Source of the DNA: Parabacteroides acidifaciens
GTDB taxonomy: Bacteria > Bacteroidota > Bacteroidia > Bacteroidales > Tannerellaceae
DNA: 40,748 nucleotides
Direction: 5' to 3'
Assembly: GCF_003363715.1 (NCBI RefSeq)
Contig: NZ_QREV01000045.1
Location: 1-40,748, forward strand
Shown: one piece after another, positions 9,401 to 17,291 of the stretch
Numbering within the stretch: the first letter of the stretch is position 1
Layout: each line of letters opens with the position of its first letter
Made by a program: the position numbers and the translations under genes
The notes under the pieces: model-generated
What the model was told of the DNA's origin: nothing
Database searches by the model: none
What the model saw: the letters and a program-made list of their open reading frames with translations, nothing else

Positions 9401-10378
9401 TTAGTTAAACTCGTTTTCTATAATATCAGTCATTACATCTTTTATATCCAGACCGGCAGCCCGTACTTGCTGCGGGATAAAACTGGTCGCCGTCATGCCG
9501 GGAGTGGTATTGATTTCGAGCAGTTTCGGTTCACCGTCTGCCGGAATAATATAATCCACACGGATCAGGCCTTTGGCGCCCAATATATCGTATATTCTTG
9601 ATGTCTCGCGTTGTACCTTTTCTGTTAGTTCTGCAGAAATGCGGGCCGGTGTAATCTCCTGCACCTGGCCGTTATACTTGGCGTCGAAATCGAAGAACTC
9701 ATTATCCGTTACGACTTCGGTAAGCGGGAACACCACTTCTTTTTCCGCTGTCTTATAGCAACCGCACGTCACCTCGGTCCCTTCGATAAAACTTTCGATG
9801 ACCACTTCGCGCCCTTCGCCGAAAGCCTTCTCGATAGCCGGCCGGATCGCCGAAGCCTCTTTCACTTTCGTCACTCCGAAGCTGCTACCGCCATCGTTCG
9901 GTTTGACAAAAACCGGAAGCCCGAGGCTGCCGACCACTTCTTCGTCCGTAACCGTCTGTCCTTTGAACAAATGTATGGAACGGGCAATATTGACACCGAA
10001 TCCTTTCAGATAGTGATTGCAGGCGAACTTATTGAAAGTAAGCGCACTCACAAACATTCCGCAAGAAGAATAAGGCATTCCGATCATATCAAAATAACCC
10101 TGCAGGCGTCCGTCTTCTCCCGGAGTACCGTGAATCGTAATATAAGCAAAATCAAAATGTTTGACCTCGCCATTCTCGCGGAAACTGAAATCGTTTTTAT
10201 CTATTGGCGTATGTTCCCCTCCGGGAAGTTTCACTGCCCATTCGTTTCTTTTAACGATGGCAATATATACATTATATTTGTCTTTATCAAGAAAAGAGTA
10301 GATTCCTTCAGCACTTTTTAAAGAAATAACAATTTCGGAGGAATCACCTCCGGCTACAATAGCAATGTTCCTTTTCAT
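9401..10378 (-). CDS. ddl: D-alanine--D-alanine ligase
   Basis: Cytoplasmic ATP-grasp enzyme that joins two D-alanines for the peptidoglycan stem peptide. The 325-residue chain has HGTPGEDG, KPNDGGSSFGV (ATP-binding glycine loop), ESFIEGTEVT, FFDFDAKY and the metal-binding EINTTPGMT near the C-terminus. The Lys-Tyr of the AKY omega-loop motif is retained. A tyrosine at that place marks D-Ala-D-Ala rather than D-Ala-D-Lac synthesis. It starts two bases after the pseudouridine synthase and ends five bases before the acyltransferase, within one transcription unit whose first product is a PASTA protein, so cell-wall synthesis is a common theme. Confidence 0.95.
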   Translation of the reverse strand: MKRNIAIVAGGDSSEIVISLKSAEGIYSFLDKDKYNVYIAIVKRNEWAVKLPGGEHTPIDKNDFSFRENGEVKHFDFAYITIHGTPGEDGRLQGYFDMIGMPYSSCGMFVSALTFNKFACNHYLKGFGVNIARSIHLFKGQTVTDEEVVGSLGLPVFVKPNDGGSSFGVTKVKEASAIRPAIEKAFGEGREVVIESFIEGTEVTCGCYKTAEKEVVFPLTEVVTDNEFFDFDAKYNGQVQEITPARISAELTEKVQRETSRIYDILGAKGLIRVDYIIPADGEPKLLEINTTPGMTATSFIPQQVRAAGLDIKDVMTDIIENEFN

Positions 10379-10380
10379 CT

Positions 10381-11460
10381 TTATAGTTCTTTAGTATTTG
10401 CATATACGCGCCATTTATCGATCAATGCAGTCATGTCGGCAGGTATTTCGGAATCAAAAAACATTTCCTCGCCTGTAGTCGGATGAACAAAGCCTAACGT
10501 CTTGGCATGAAGCGCCTGACGGGGACAAATGGCAAAACAGTTATCGATAAACTGTTTATATTTAGAAGAGGTTGTTCCTTTCAATATCTCATTTCCGCCA
10601 TAACGCTCGTCGTTAAACAAGGTATGGCCGATATATTTCATGTGGACGCGAATCTGATGCGTACGCCCTGTCTCGAGACGGCATTTCACGAGCGTGACAT
10701 AGCCTAAGCGTTCCTGTACGGAATAGTGCGTAACAGCCGTCTTGCCCTGATCTCCTTCGGGAAACACGATCATCTGCATGCGGTCACGGGGGTTGCGGCC
10801 GATGTTGCCTTCGATCCGGCCTTCGTCTTCACGCACGATGCCCCACACTAATGCACGGTATTCGCGTTTGGTTGTCTTATGGAAAAACTGCATACTGAGA
10901 TGCGCCTTTGCTTCCGGTTTTTTGGCGACAACAAGCAGTCCGGATGTGTCTTTATCGATGCGGTGCACGAGCCCCAGCGCGGGATCGTTCGGATCGTACG
11001 TAGGATCATCCTTCAGATACCAGGCAAGGGCATTCACCAACGTGCCTGTATAGTTTCCGTGTCCGGGATGCACCACGAGTCCCGCCGGCTTATCCACCAC
11101 TAACAGGTCGTCATCTTCGTACACGATTTTAATCGGAATATTTTCAGGGAGAATCTCAAAGGTCCGCGGAGGCCGTGTCATCATGATCGTCACGACATCT
11201 TCCGGCTTCACCCGGTAATTACTCTTCACCGGCTTACCGTTCGCCATGATGCAACCGGCATCGGCGGCCGACTGTATCCGGTTCCTTGTAGCCCCAAACA
11301 TGCGGTCGACCAGGAATTTGTCCACACGCAACAACGACTGTCCGCGATCGGCAACGAAGCGGAAGTGTTCATACAGTTGAGGGGCCTTATCTTCGCCCTC
11401 TTCCGGCTGCAACAGGTCGTCTACCTGTTCATCATCCATTTCGTCCAAAAACTCATCCAT
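10381..11460 (-). CDS. rluD: RluD-family 23S rRNA pseudouridine synthase
   Basis: Converts specific uridines in large-subunit rRNA to pseudouridine. An S4 RNA-binding domain (about residues 45-110, starting near LLRVDKFLVDRM) precedes the catalytic domain. The catalytic Asp169 lies in HRIDKDTSGLLVVAK, and GRTHQIRVHMKYIGH is the conserved second motif. An unusual acidic N-terminal tail of about 30 residues comes before the S4 domain. The 359-residue length is otherwise typical. It lies two bases downstream of the PASTA gene and two bases upstream of ddl, so translation is probably coupled. RluC-like specificity cannot be excluded from sequence alone. Confidence 0.9.
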   Translation of the reverse strand: MDEFLDEMDDEQVDDLLQPEEGEDKAPQLYEHFRFVADRGQSLLRVDKFLVDRMFGATRNRIQSAADAGCIMANGKPVKSNYRVKPEDVVTIMMTRPPRTFEILPENIPIKIVYEDDDLLVVDKPAGLVVHPGHGNYTGTLVNALAWYLKDDPTYDPNDPALGLVHRIDKDTSGLLVVAKKPEAKAHLSMQFFHKTTKREYRALVWGIVREDEGRIEGNIGRNPRDRMQMIVFPEGDQGKTAVTHYSVQERLGYVTLVKCRLETGRTHQIRVHMKYIGHTLFNDERYGGNEILKGTTSSKYKQFIDNCFAICPRQALHAKTLGFVHPTTGEEMFFDSEIPADMTALIDKWRVYANTKEL

Positions 11461-11462
11461 AG

Positions 11463-12095
11463 TTAAAACCAGTTTTCTTCTTCACTATCCAACGATTCGA
11501 CCGGAACACTGTCGTCCGGCAACCCGAGCGAGTCCGCCGGCATCTCTGCATCGCCGCTGCTGACCTTCAGGACCAGCGGAGCGGTAAGCGGCACATGTTC
11601 GCCCTTTTGGAGCGTGCGTCCGTTCAGTTCGACACTCAGAGCCAAGTCTTTAAAATCACCGGGCACATATTCGATCTCGATCTTTTCAAATCCGCGGGCA
11701 CGGAGGATGGCATAAGCCTGCCGGAAAGAGAGATCTTCCACTTCCGGAATCGTCGCCATCTGCGAGGTAAGCGCGTTCACCGTGATGAACACGATACGTC
11801 CTTCTTTCACTTTCGAGCCGGCCATCGGCACAAGCTCGACAATCGCACCCGGCTTCACATCTTTAGAAAAGACGGAGTCGATCACGTTATAGCGTAAATT
11901 ACTATTCTTAAAAAATTCAGCGGCTTCTTCGATTCTCAGTCCTTTGACATCCGGCACCACAACAGCCTCATTGTGCCGGGTGTACGAGTCGAGCCACTTC
12001 AGTGTTCCGAATACCAGAGCACAGGCTACGACGACAGCCAGCAACAAATTTAAGACGTACGGATTTTTTATCAGCTTAACTAAAAAGTCTTTCAT
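11463..12095 (-). CDS. PASTA-domain membrane protein
   Basis: Single-pass inner-membrane protein of 210 residues with a short cytoplasmic N-terminus, a helix at about 12-31 and a periplasmic part. The periplasmic part has two PASTA domains: one from VVVPDVKGLRIEEA, the second from ATIPEVEDLSFRQA. An acidic Ser/Asp-rich tail ends in ENWF. PASTA domains bind muropeptides or beta-lactams in Ser/Thr kinases and penicillin-binding proteins, but here no kinase or transpeptidase domain is attached. It heads the operon with rluD, ddl and an acyltransferase, about 18 bases from a predicted transcription start. A role as a peptidoglycan-sensing or scaffold protein is an inference from the domain and neighbours. 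Confidence 0.88.
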   Translation of the reverse strand: MKDFLVKLIKNPYVLNLLLAVVVACALVFGTLKWLDSYTRHNEAVVVPDVKGLRIEEAAEFFKNSNLRYNVIDSVFSKDVKPGAIVELVPMAGSKVKEGRIVFITVNALTSQMATIPEVEDLSFRQAYAILRARGFEKIEIEYVPGDFKDLALSVELNGRTLQKGEHVPLTAPLVLKVSSGDAEMPADSLGLPDDSVPVESLDSEEENWF

Positions 12096-12120
12096 TTCTA
12101 TCTTGTATTTGTAGGCGGGT

Positions 12121-12151
12121 CAAAAGTAGAAAACAAAGCCGTTAAAACAAA
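12121..12151 (-). promoter_or_regulatory. Promoter of the PASTA-rluD-ddl-acyltransferase operon
   Basis: TTTG (12148-12151), exactly 19 bases, then TACTTTTG (12121-12128) is a full match to the Bacteroidetes primary sigma consensus. The -33 box lies inside the 3' arm of the rpmH terminator, so the two signals are physically fused. Confidence 0.78.
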
Positions 12152-12190
12152 GAAAGTAAAGGCTTTTTAGTAAAAACCTCTACTTTCTTT
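12149..12190 (-). terminator. Terminator of rpmH
   Basis: AAAGAAAGTAGAGG and CCTTTACTTTCTTT form a 14-pair stem with one G-U pair around a 14-base loop, followed on the minus strand by TTTGTTTT-like sequence. It separates rpmH from the PASTA operon. Confidence 0.65.
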
Positions 12191-12215
12191 ATGAAAAATC
12201 TTCAAACGGAAAGAA

Positions 12216-12368
12216 TTATCCGTTGTATTCGTCAGAAACTGTTAATTTAGCTCTTCCTTTAGCACGACGAGAAGCTAATACTCTGCGGCCATTAGCTGTA
12301 GCCATTCTTGAACGGAAGCCGTGCTTGTTCTTTCTTTTCCGGTTGGAAGGTTGAAATGTTCTTTTCAT
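12216..12368 (-). CDS. rpmH: Ribosomal protein L34
   Basis: A 50-residue basic protein of the large ribosomal subunit. Translation from the ATG at 12368 begins [20 protein letters not shown] and continues with [19 protein letters not shown], the invariant L34 signature, ending in SDEYNG. It is monocistronic, with a promoter on one side and a terminator on the other. In many bacteria rpmH sits next to dnaA and rnpA near the origin. Here neither is adjacent within the window. Confidence 0.98.
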   Translation of the reverse strand: MKRTFQPSNRKRKNKHGFRSRMATANGRRVLASRRAKGRAKLTVSDEYNG

Positions 12369-12418
12369 CTTTCTGTATATTATTTATTATTATCTTATTC
12401 TCATACCAATTTGGGCTG

Positions 12419-12449
12419 CAAAGATAGAGGCTTTTTTTTAATAAACAAA
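12419..12449 (-). promoter_or_regulatory. Promoter of rpmH
   Basis: TTTG (12446-12449), 19 bases, TATCTTTG (12419-12426): a perfect Bacteroidetes consensus promoter, with an AT-rich spacer. It predicts a 5' leader of about 45 bases. Confidence 0.85.
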
Positions 12450-12510
12450 GAGTTGCCTCAAAAAACTTTCAGCAAACGACAACCGCACCTTGCTTGAAAA
12501 CGGAAGGCAG

Positions 12511-13476
12511 CTAAAATATCCCTCCCTTATACATATCATTAAAGTTCGTATGCTGTCCCTCCAACTTCTGCGCTTCGTCACCTTCGGGATTCAGTTCGAT
12601 CGACTTTTTCAGGTCTTCGAAAGCGCCTTCCTTATCACCTTTCAGGTTCTTGGCGCGACCACGTTCGGCATACGCTTTGGCAAACTCGGGTTTCAGGTCG
12701 ATCATTTCGTCAAAGAAAGAAATGGCTTCATCCAAACGCTCCTGTGCGATCAGCAGATTGCCGGTCAACAAGGCGGCTTCGTCGTTAAAGGGATTCAGCT
12801 CCAATGTATTCTGATAGTCGGCAGCAGCGGCATCCAAGTTTCCCATTGCTTCATGAATACGGCCTCTCAGCAGATAAGTCGTTTCTTCTTCGGGGGCCAG
12901 TTCGATCGCCTTTTCGACATCGGGAAGTGCCTCGGTAGCCTGCGACATAGATAATAATATCTGGGCACGCATTAGGTAGGCATCCGTAAAGTCTTCTTTC
13001 AAGGCAATCGCTTTAGTCAGGTCGGCAATCGCACCCAGCGGATCGGCGGTGGTCCGTTTTGCCTTCCCCATCAGGAACCATGCCAGGTGGTTCGTATCTT
13101 CCAGTTCGAGGACATGCTGGCAATCAGCAATCACATCGGCATCTTTATCCAACATAAAAAGCACGCTTACCCTTGTCAGACGCGTATTGATATGGTCGGG
13201 TTCCAACTCGACCATCCGGTTCAGCACTTCGAGCGCTTCTTCCGCCTTATTTGCAACCGTATAGGCAGCAACCAGATAAGTCATCGTCTCAAAATCCTCC
13301 TGCAGGTTCAATGCCTCGGTAAAACATTTGATTGCATACGCCACCTGCCCCATCTTCTGAGCACGGACACCGTCGTATTTCAATATATCGAATTTCTTCT
13401 GATCGCTCTTTGCTTTTTCCTCCTCCGGCGTTGCAGCCTTGGATGACGAGAATAAAGATGTAAAAAAGTTTCCCAT
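12511..13476 (-). CDS. Tetratricopeptide-repeat protein
   Basis: A soluble 321-residue protein made almost wholly of TPR units. After a short N-terminal segment (MGNFFTSLFSSSKA) about eight 34-residue repeats run from residue 35 to 300, with consensus pairs such as AYLMRAQILLSMSQATEALP and AYAERGRAKNLKGDKEGAFE. There is no signal peptide, so it is probably cytoplasmic. TPR arrays bind peptide or protein partners, and no catalytic domain is present. A TATCTTTG box lies 27 bases upstream of the start codon. It precedes the rpmH gene on the same strand but is separated by about 140 bases. Its partner cannot be named from the sequence. Confidence 0.85.
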   Translation of the reverse strand: MGNFFTSLFSSSKAATPEEEKAKSDQKKFDILKYDGVRAQKMGQVAYAIKCFTEALNLQEDFETMTYLVAAYTVANKAEEALEVLNRMVELEPDHINTRLTRVSVLFMLDKDADVIADCQHVLELEDTNHLAWFLMGKAKRTTADPLGAIADLTKAIALKEDFTDAYLMRAQILLSMSQATEALPDVEKAIELAPEEETTYLLRGRIHEAMGNLDAAAADYQNTLELNPFNDEAALLTGNLLIAQERLDEAISFFDEMIDLKPEFAKAYAERGRAKNLKGDKEGAFEDLKKSIELNPEGDEAQKLEGQHTNFNDMYKGGIF

Positions 13477-13502
13477 AACGTCTTGCTATTTGTTTCGAAC
13501 GG

Positions 13503-13510
13503 CAAAGATA
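13503..13510 (-). promoter_or_regulatory. Possible -7 box for the TPR gene
   Basis: TATCTTTG matches TAnnTTTG. The expected -33 TTTG is not present at 19-20 bases, where sequence near the end of the upstream gene (stop at 13525) lies. Confidence 0.4.
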
Positions 13511-13524
13511 TAAAAAATAATGAG

Positions 13525-15339
13525 TCAATGGTAATGGGCCAACATCCTTTCCATCTCCTCTCTCATCTCCCTAACAGCAGTACTTTGAACTTTCGGTTCT
13601 TTGGTCAAAACAGCTTTGGCAGCAGATTGAAATTTATCAGCCTGGTAGAAATCCGGTTCCGCATATAACTTTGCTAATAAATAGTATGGATACAATCTTT
13701 CCGGCAGTATTCCGATTGCATGAAGCAATTCCTTTTCCGCTTCCCTGTAATTTCCTATAGCCTGCTTATTTTTAGCAATCATATACCGAATCATCGGATC
13801 TCCACTTAATAACTTCGCACGTTCTAACAACTGTATAGCTTTTGCATATTGTCCCGTCTTATTCAAGCATTGCGCTTCTTCAAATAAAAACTCCGGTTTA
13901 TGCTTTAGTCTGTCATGCAGTGCCACATAATCATCCGCCACCGATCCATACGACTTATTCTTATAAAATATCTGCATCCGCCCCCACCGTTTATAAGCGT
14001 CATATTGCCCTTTCTGTCCATTGGTAATAGCAATCCCGCCCAATGCCAAAATCGTAATTACTCCTTTTACCGATAGTGTCCGATAGTTCCTCTTTCCCTC
14101 TTGAGAAGAAATAAGAGATATGTTTTCTTCCGTTACACATATCGCTCCTAAAAACACCAGCACCACCCAAAACGCAGGTAACTGCAACGGATACGACGAC
14201 ACAGCAAACACGACCAGTGCCAATATTCCACCAACCGCTCCATTCTGCCTGTTTCGGATTCCATAATAGACAAAACTCCCCAACCATAACATAAAGACAA
14301 TCAATCCCCCGATCCCCTGCTCAAGCCCAATTTGCAAATATTCATTAAATGCATATTCCGGACATCCAGCTACCAATTTTACCTTATTGCTCACAGCCCC
14401 TGTCTCGAAATATTGACCCTGCATTTCTGCATATGCTTCAGGAAATCCACCCAAACCTATTCCCATAATCGGATGTTCGGCTATCACCTTTCTTGTCACT
14501 TTCCACATTAGTAACCGTCCATCCGCTGAATCCTGCTTTAGTTCATATATCCCCACTACTGCACAACCCATCAATATAGCTACAATCATTATAAACAGTA
14601 TCGTAGCACTCCGATATCGCCTGCATACAGCCTTTGTCTTTTCCCATCCGATCCGTTCCACCCAATAAACCCATCCGCACGCCACAATTGCCGCCATCCA
14701 CGCCGACCGGCTCATTCCGGCAGGCAAAACAATCAAGATCGCTCCGACACATATCCAGGCAAAATAGTGTATCAGCCGTTGAAACCGCAAGGTCGCCCAC
14801 AGGCAAACCGGCAATACGACAGTGATATACCCAGAGTAGGGACCCGGATTAAAGAAAGAACCTGTCAGCCGGAAAAGCGAGTGATTAGAATAGCTGTAAC
14901 CGTGCAATTGCTGCATTCCCCAGACCGCCTCGGTCAATCCGGTAAGCATCAGTACAAGCAGGAAAAAGAATTTCAGTGAAGAATATTCCGTCAGAAAATA
15001 ACGCAACAGGAACCACAAGACCAATAACTGCGCGCCAAAGAGCAGCTTCTCCGGTTCGGGATTCAGCTGCCAGTCATACGTCAGCAACGTGATCCCAGAA
15101 AACAAGAGCAACAACCCGTCCGGCAGCGCAAACGGAATACTTATCCTCTCACCGAGCCATACCGTACCAATCGTCCCGATTGCCATCAGCAACATTACGA
15201 AGTGGAACCAGAAGACTTTCCCCATTACAATGCCGTTAGCCAATCCGCTGTCAGCAACGAGCGGCGTGGCAAGCAGCATTGCCCCAAAAACGGATGTCAG
15301 CGCAATCCGGACTCCATGCCTATGGAGTTTCTGTTCCAT
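13525..15339 (-). CDS. O-antigen ligase/polymerase-fold membrane protein with C-terminal TPRs
   Basis: Integral membrane protein of about 604 residues. Roughly eleven hydrophobic helices are followed from about residue 440 by a soluble TPR segment (for example FEEAQCLNKTGQYAKAIQLL). The large loop motif WKVTRKVIAEHPIMGIGLG is the Wzy_C (O-antigen ligase family) signature, seen in proteins that transfer or polymerise lipid-linked glycans in the periplasm. The frame opens at a TTG (15357) overlapping the previous stop, but the ATG at 15339 (MEQKLHRHG) is more credible. It is last in the lepB-transglutaminase run of module A. Whether it acts on a glycan or was recruited to modify an exported peptide or lipoprotein is unknown. 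Confidence 0.8.
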   Translation of the reverse strand: MEQKLHRHGVRIALTSVFGAMLLATPLVADSGLANGIVMGKVFWFHFVMLLMAIGTIGTVWLGERISIPFALPDGLLLLFSGITLLTYDWQLNPEPEKLLFGAQLLVLWFLLRYFLTEYSSLKFFFLLVLMLTGLTEAVWGMQQLHGYSYSNHSLFRLTGSFFNPGPYSGYITVVLPVCLWATLRFQRLIHYFAWICVGAILIVLPAGMSRSAWMAAIVACGWVYWVERIGWEKTKAVCRRYRSATILFIMIVAILMGCAVVGIYELKQDSADGRLLMWKVTRKVIAEHPIMGIGLGGFPEAYAEMQGQYFETGAVSNKVKLVAGCPEYAFNEYLQIGLEQGIGGLIVFMLWLGSFVYYGIRNRQNGAVGGILALVVFAVSSYPLQLPAFWVVLVFLGAICVTEENISLISSQEGKRNYRTLSVKGVITILALGGIAITNGQKGQYDAYKRWGRMQIFYKNKSYGSVADDYVALHDRLKHKPEFLFEEAQCLNKTGQYAKAIQLLERAKLLSGDPMIRYMIAKNKQAIGNYREAEKELLHAIGILPERLYPYYLLAKLYAEPDFYQADKFQSAAKAVLTKEPKVQSTAVREMREEMERMLAHYH

Positions 15340-15353
15340 GCCAGTATCTTTTA

Positions 15354-17270
15354 TCAATATCTATAGTTAATCTCATGTCCAAAAACTTGTTCCCCGTTTT
15401 CTGCAAAGAAAACTTGTTCTTCCTTTCCTTTAGTCAGGTTGCGAAGCCATAATAAAGAATTGTGTGGTACACGATAATATAATTCCCGACCTTTAGCAGT
15501 TTGCTTACCAAGGGATTTCCACCCTTCTATCCCTGAAAAATAGAACAATTCATACTCATCACCTGCCCAGACGAAGTTATCATCGTTACGAGGTGAAAAA
15601 CTAATTTTCCCGACTGAGGTCAGCTTTCCCATATCAAAACCAATTGCACAAGAGGAATCTCGCAGATTGATATAAGTCAAAATATTCCCGTCTGTCAAAT
15701 CCTCCGGATTGTAAACTGGCATCATTTCCGGCAAAGGCAAGAGCTCAATCGGCTGTACCGCATCACGGTCGGAATAAATCGCCAATTCTGCCAATTCAAG
15801 CCTGTAATCAGGAGGTGCAACATAGCGCATATACCGGAATTGCCCTTGGTGTAATGGAACTACCTCAATCAGATTGGATTGTAATGTATCCGTGATCTCA
15901 TACAGCAAGATCGCATCTTTGAAATCCCTTCTACAAGCCGCCTCGAAACGTCCGCCAATCAGATCTTTCTGTATATTACGAAATAAAGGCATTAAAGGCA
16001 TTTTACGTACGAGTCGTACTATATCCAGTCGCGTCGTATCGGGACGTAAAAAACGCAAACTATCTTTTACTAAAATGAAAGGATCTCCGACAGGAACCAA
16101 TTCGTGCCCATCTTTACCAACCGGCATATAGATATTATCCGGCTCCACATTCCGAAAGATAACTTCTCCACCTTCGTTTTTCGCAATATCAATCGGAATC
16201 CATTCCCCACGGTTGAATACGCCGAGATAAGCCAATGGCTCCCGGTTTTTCCACAATGGGACAGGAACTTCGTTCGTTCCCGAATAGTTATTCGTCACAT
16301 CCCGTATGAACCTATTTTTAAAAAATGAAGGAACTGCTGTTGCTACTGTGATCCCGGCTATTGGCTCCGGTTGTATCCCGAAACAATAACGATACACTTT
16401 CCCTTTTTTACGCCCATCGTCTTTCATCTCACGGCTCGCTTCAAACTGGGTGTACCAAAACGGCAGGAAACGCCCAGTCGTGTCGCGCACAACACTCCAC
16501 ATGTGCCCTTGTTGATATTCAGGAGAATAAGAATAAAAATCAATCGCTACCGGTATTCCGCAAGCTCGCATGGCATAGGTGGTGATGTCACACGATTCAC
16601 GGCAATAACCGATGCGATTGTCCAATAGGAATTCACCTCCCAACCGAGGCAATGAAAAGTCCGTATTGTAATAATAGGATTCTTTTTTCAACTCACCAGC
16701 AAGAATGCGACATGCTTCCACCACATCTGTCCCATTCGGATAAAGCGAGTCTAAAAGTGGCACATATCGTTCATAATACATCCTCCTCCAAGCAGTTAAG
16801 GGTTCATCACCAATGCGGTAAGGCAGAATTAACTCGCAAAACTCCCCAAAAGGCAAATTACGATTCCAGGAATATTTGCGGTATACTTCGAAAGCGAGAT
16901 CTATATTTTCGATCAGATAACAAGCTGTCATGGTTTGCACATCCGTTTTTCTAACTGATGAATAAAACGAAACACCCTGCCATTTGGCAACATCAACTTT
17001 TGGAATAAACAAATTTCTGGCTCCCTGAACCAGTACGGGACGTATGGAATCGAGCAAAGGACCCTCGTAGCCATACCAACGGGGCATGTTCCGGATCAAG
17101 AAACGAGCGGCTGCCAACTTTTCCGGCTCGTCTTGATAATGTAACAAGACCCTTTCCAACTCAGGTCTGTTTTCTCCTGCAAGATCCAAAGCATATTCAA
17201 TCTGTTTATCCTTATTGAAAGAACAAGCGGAAAACAATACTATCAGGCATATCAAGATTTTTGTATTCAT
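15354..17270 (-). CDS. Transglutaminase-like lipoprotein
   Basis: A 638-residue predicted lipoprotein with lipobox LFSAC, so Cys16 would be lipidated. The central region (about 185-275) is a transglutaminase-like cysteine-protease fold: Cys223 in GYCRESCDITTYAMRACG, His256 in GHMW and Asp263 in VVRD form the probable triad. The C-terminal third resembles a discoidin or F5/8-type beta-sandwich (LTDGNILTYINLRDSSCAI). Such proteins act as peptidases, amidases or crosslinkers at the cell surface. It follows lepB by 21 bases and precedes the O-ligase-like gene by 14 bases, so it belongs to the module A operon. The substrate is unknown; a link with the exported NVEALA peptides is inferred only from position. 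Confidence 0.8.
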   Translation of the reverse strand: MNTKILICLIVLFSACSFNKDKQIEYALDLAGENRPELERVLLHYQDEPEKLAAARFLIRNMPRWYGYEGPLLDSIRPVLVQGARNLFIPKVDVAKWQGVSFYSSVRKTDVQTMTACYLIENIDLAFEVYRKYSWNRNLPFGEFCELILPYRIGDEPLTAWRRMYYERYVPLLDSLYPNGTDVVEACRILAGELKKESYYYNTDFSLPRLGGEFLLDNRIGYCRESCDITTYAMRACGIPVAIDFYSYSPEYQQGHMWSVVRDTTGRFLPFWYTQFEASREMKDDGRKKGKVYRYCFGIQPEPIAGITVATAVPSFFKNRFIRDVTNNYSGTNEVPVPLWKNREPLAYLGVFNRGEWIPIDIAKNEGGEVIFRNVEPDNIYMPVGKDGHELVPVGDPFILVKDSLRFLRPDTTRLDIVRLVRKMPLMPLFRNIQKDLIGGRFEAACRRDFKDAILLYEITDTLQSNLIEVVPLHQGQFRYMRYVAPPDYRLELAELAIYSDRDAVQPIELLPLPEMMPVYNPEDLTDGNILTYINLRDSSCAIGFDMGKLTSVGKISFSPRNDDNFVWAGDEYELFYFSGIEGWKSLGKQTAKGRELYYRVPHNSLLWLRNLTKGKEEQVFFAENGEQVFGHEINYRY

Positions 17271-17291
17271 ATAAATTTCTTTTTCTTCATG

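Noticed and set aside
9401-10378. Vancomycin-type D-Ala-D-Lac ligase
   Set aside because: The AKY motif with tyrosine and the cell-wall operon context fit an ordinary D-Ala-D-Ala ligase, and no VanH or VanX is near.
12216-12368. Replication origin next to rpmH
   Set aside because: No dnaA, rnpA or DnaA-box cluster was seen; L34 alone does not mark the origin in this phylum.
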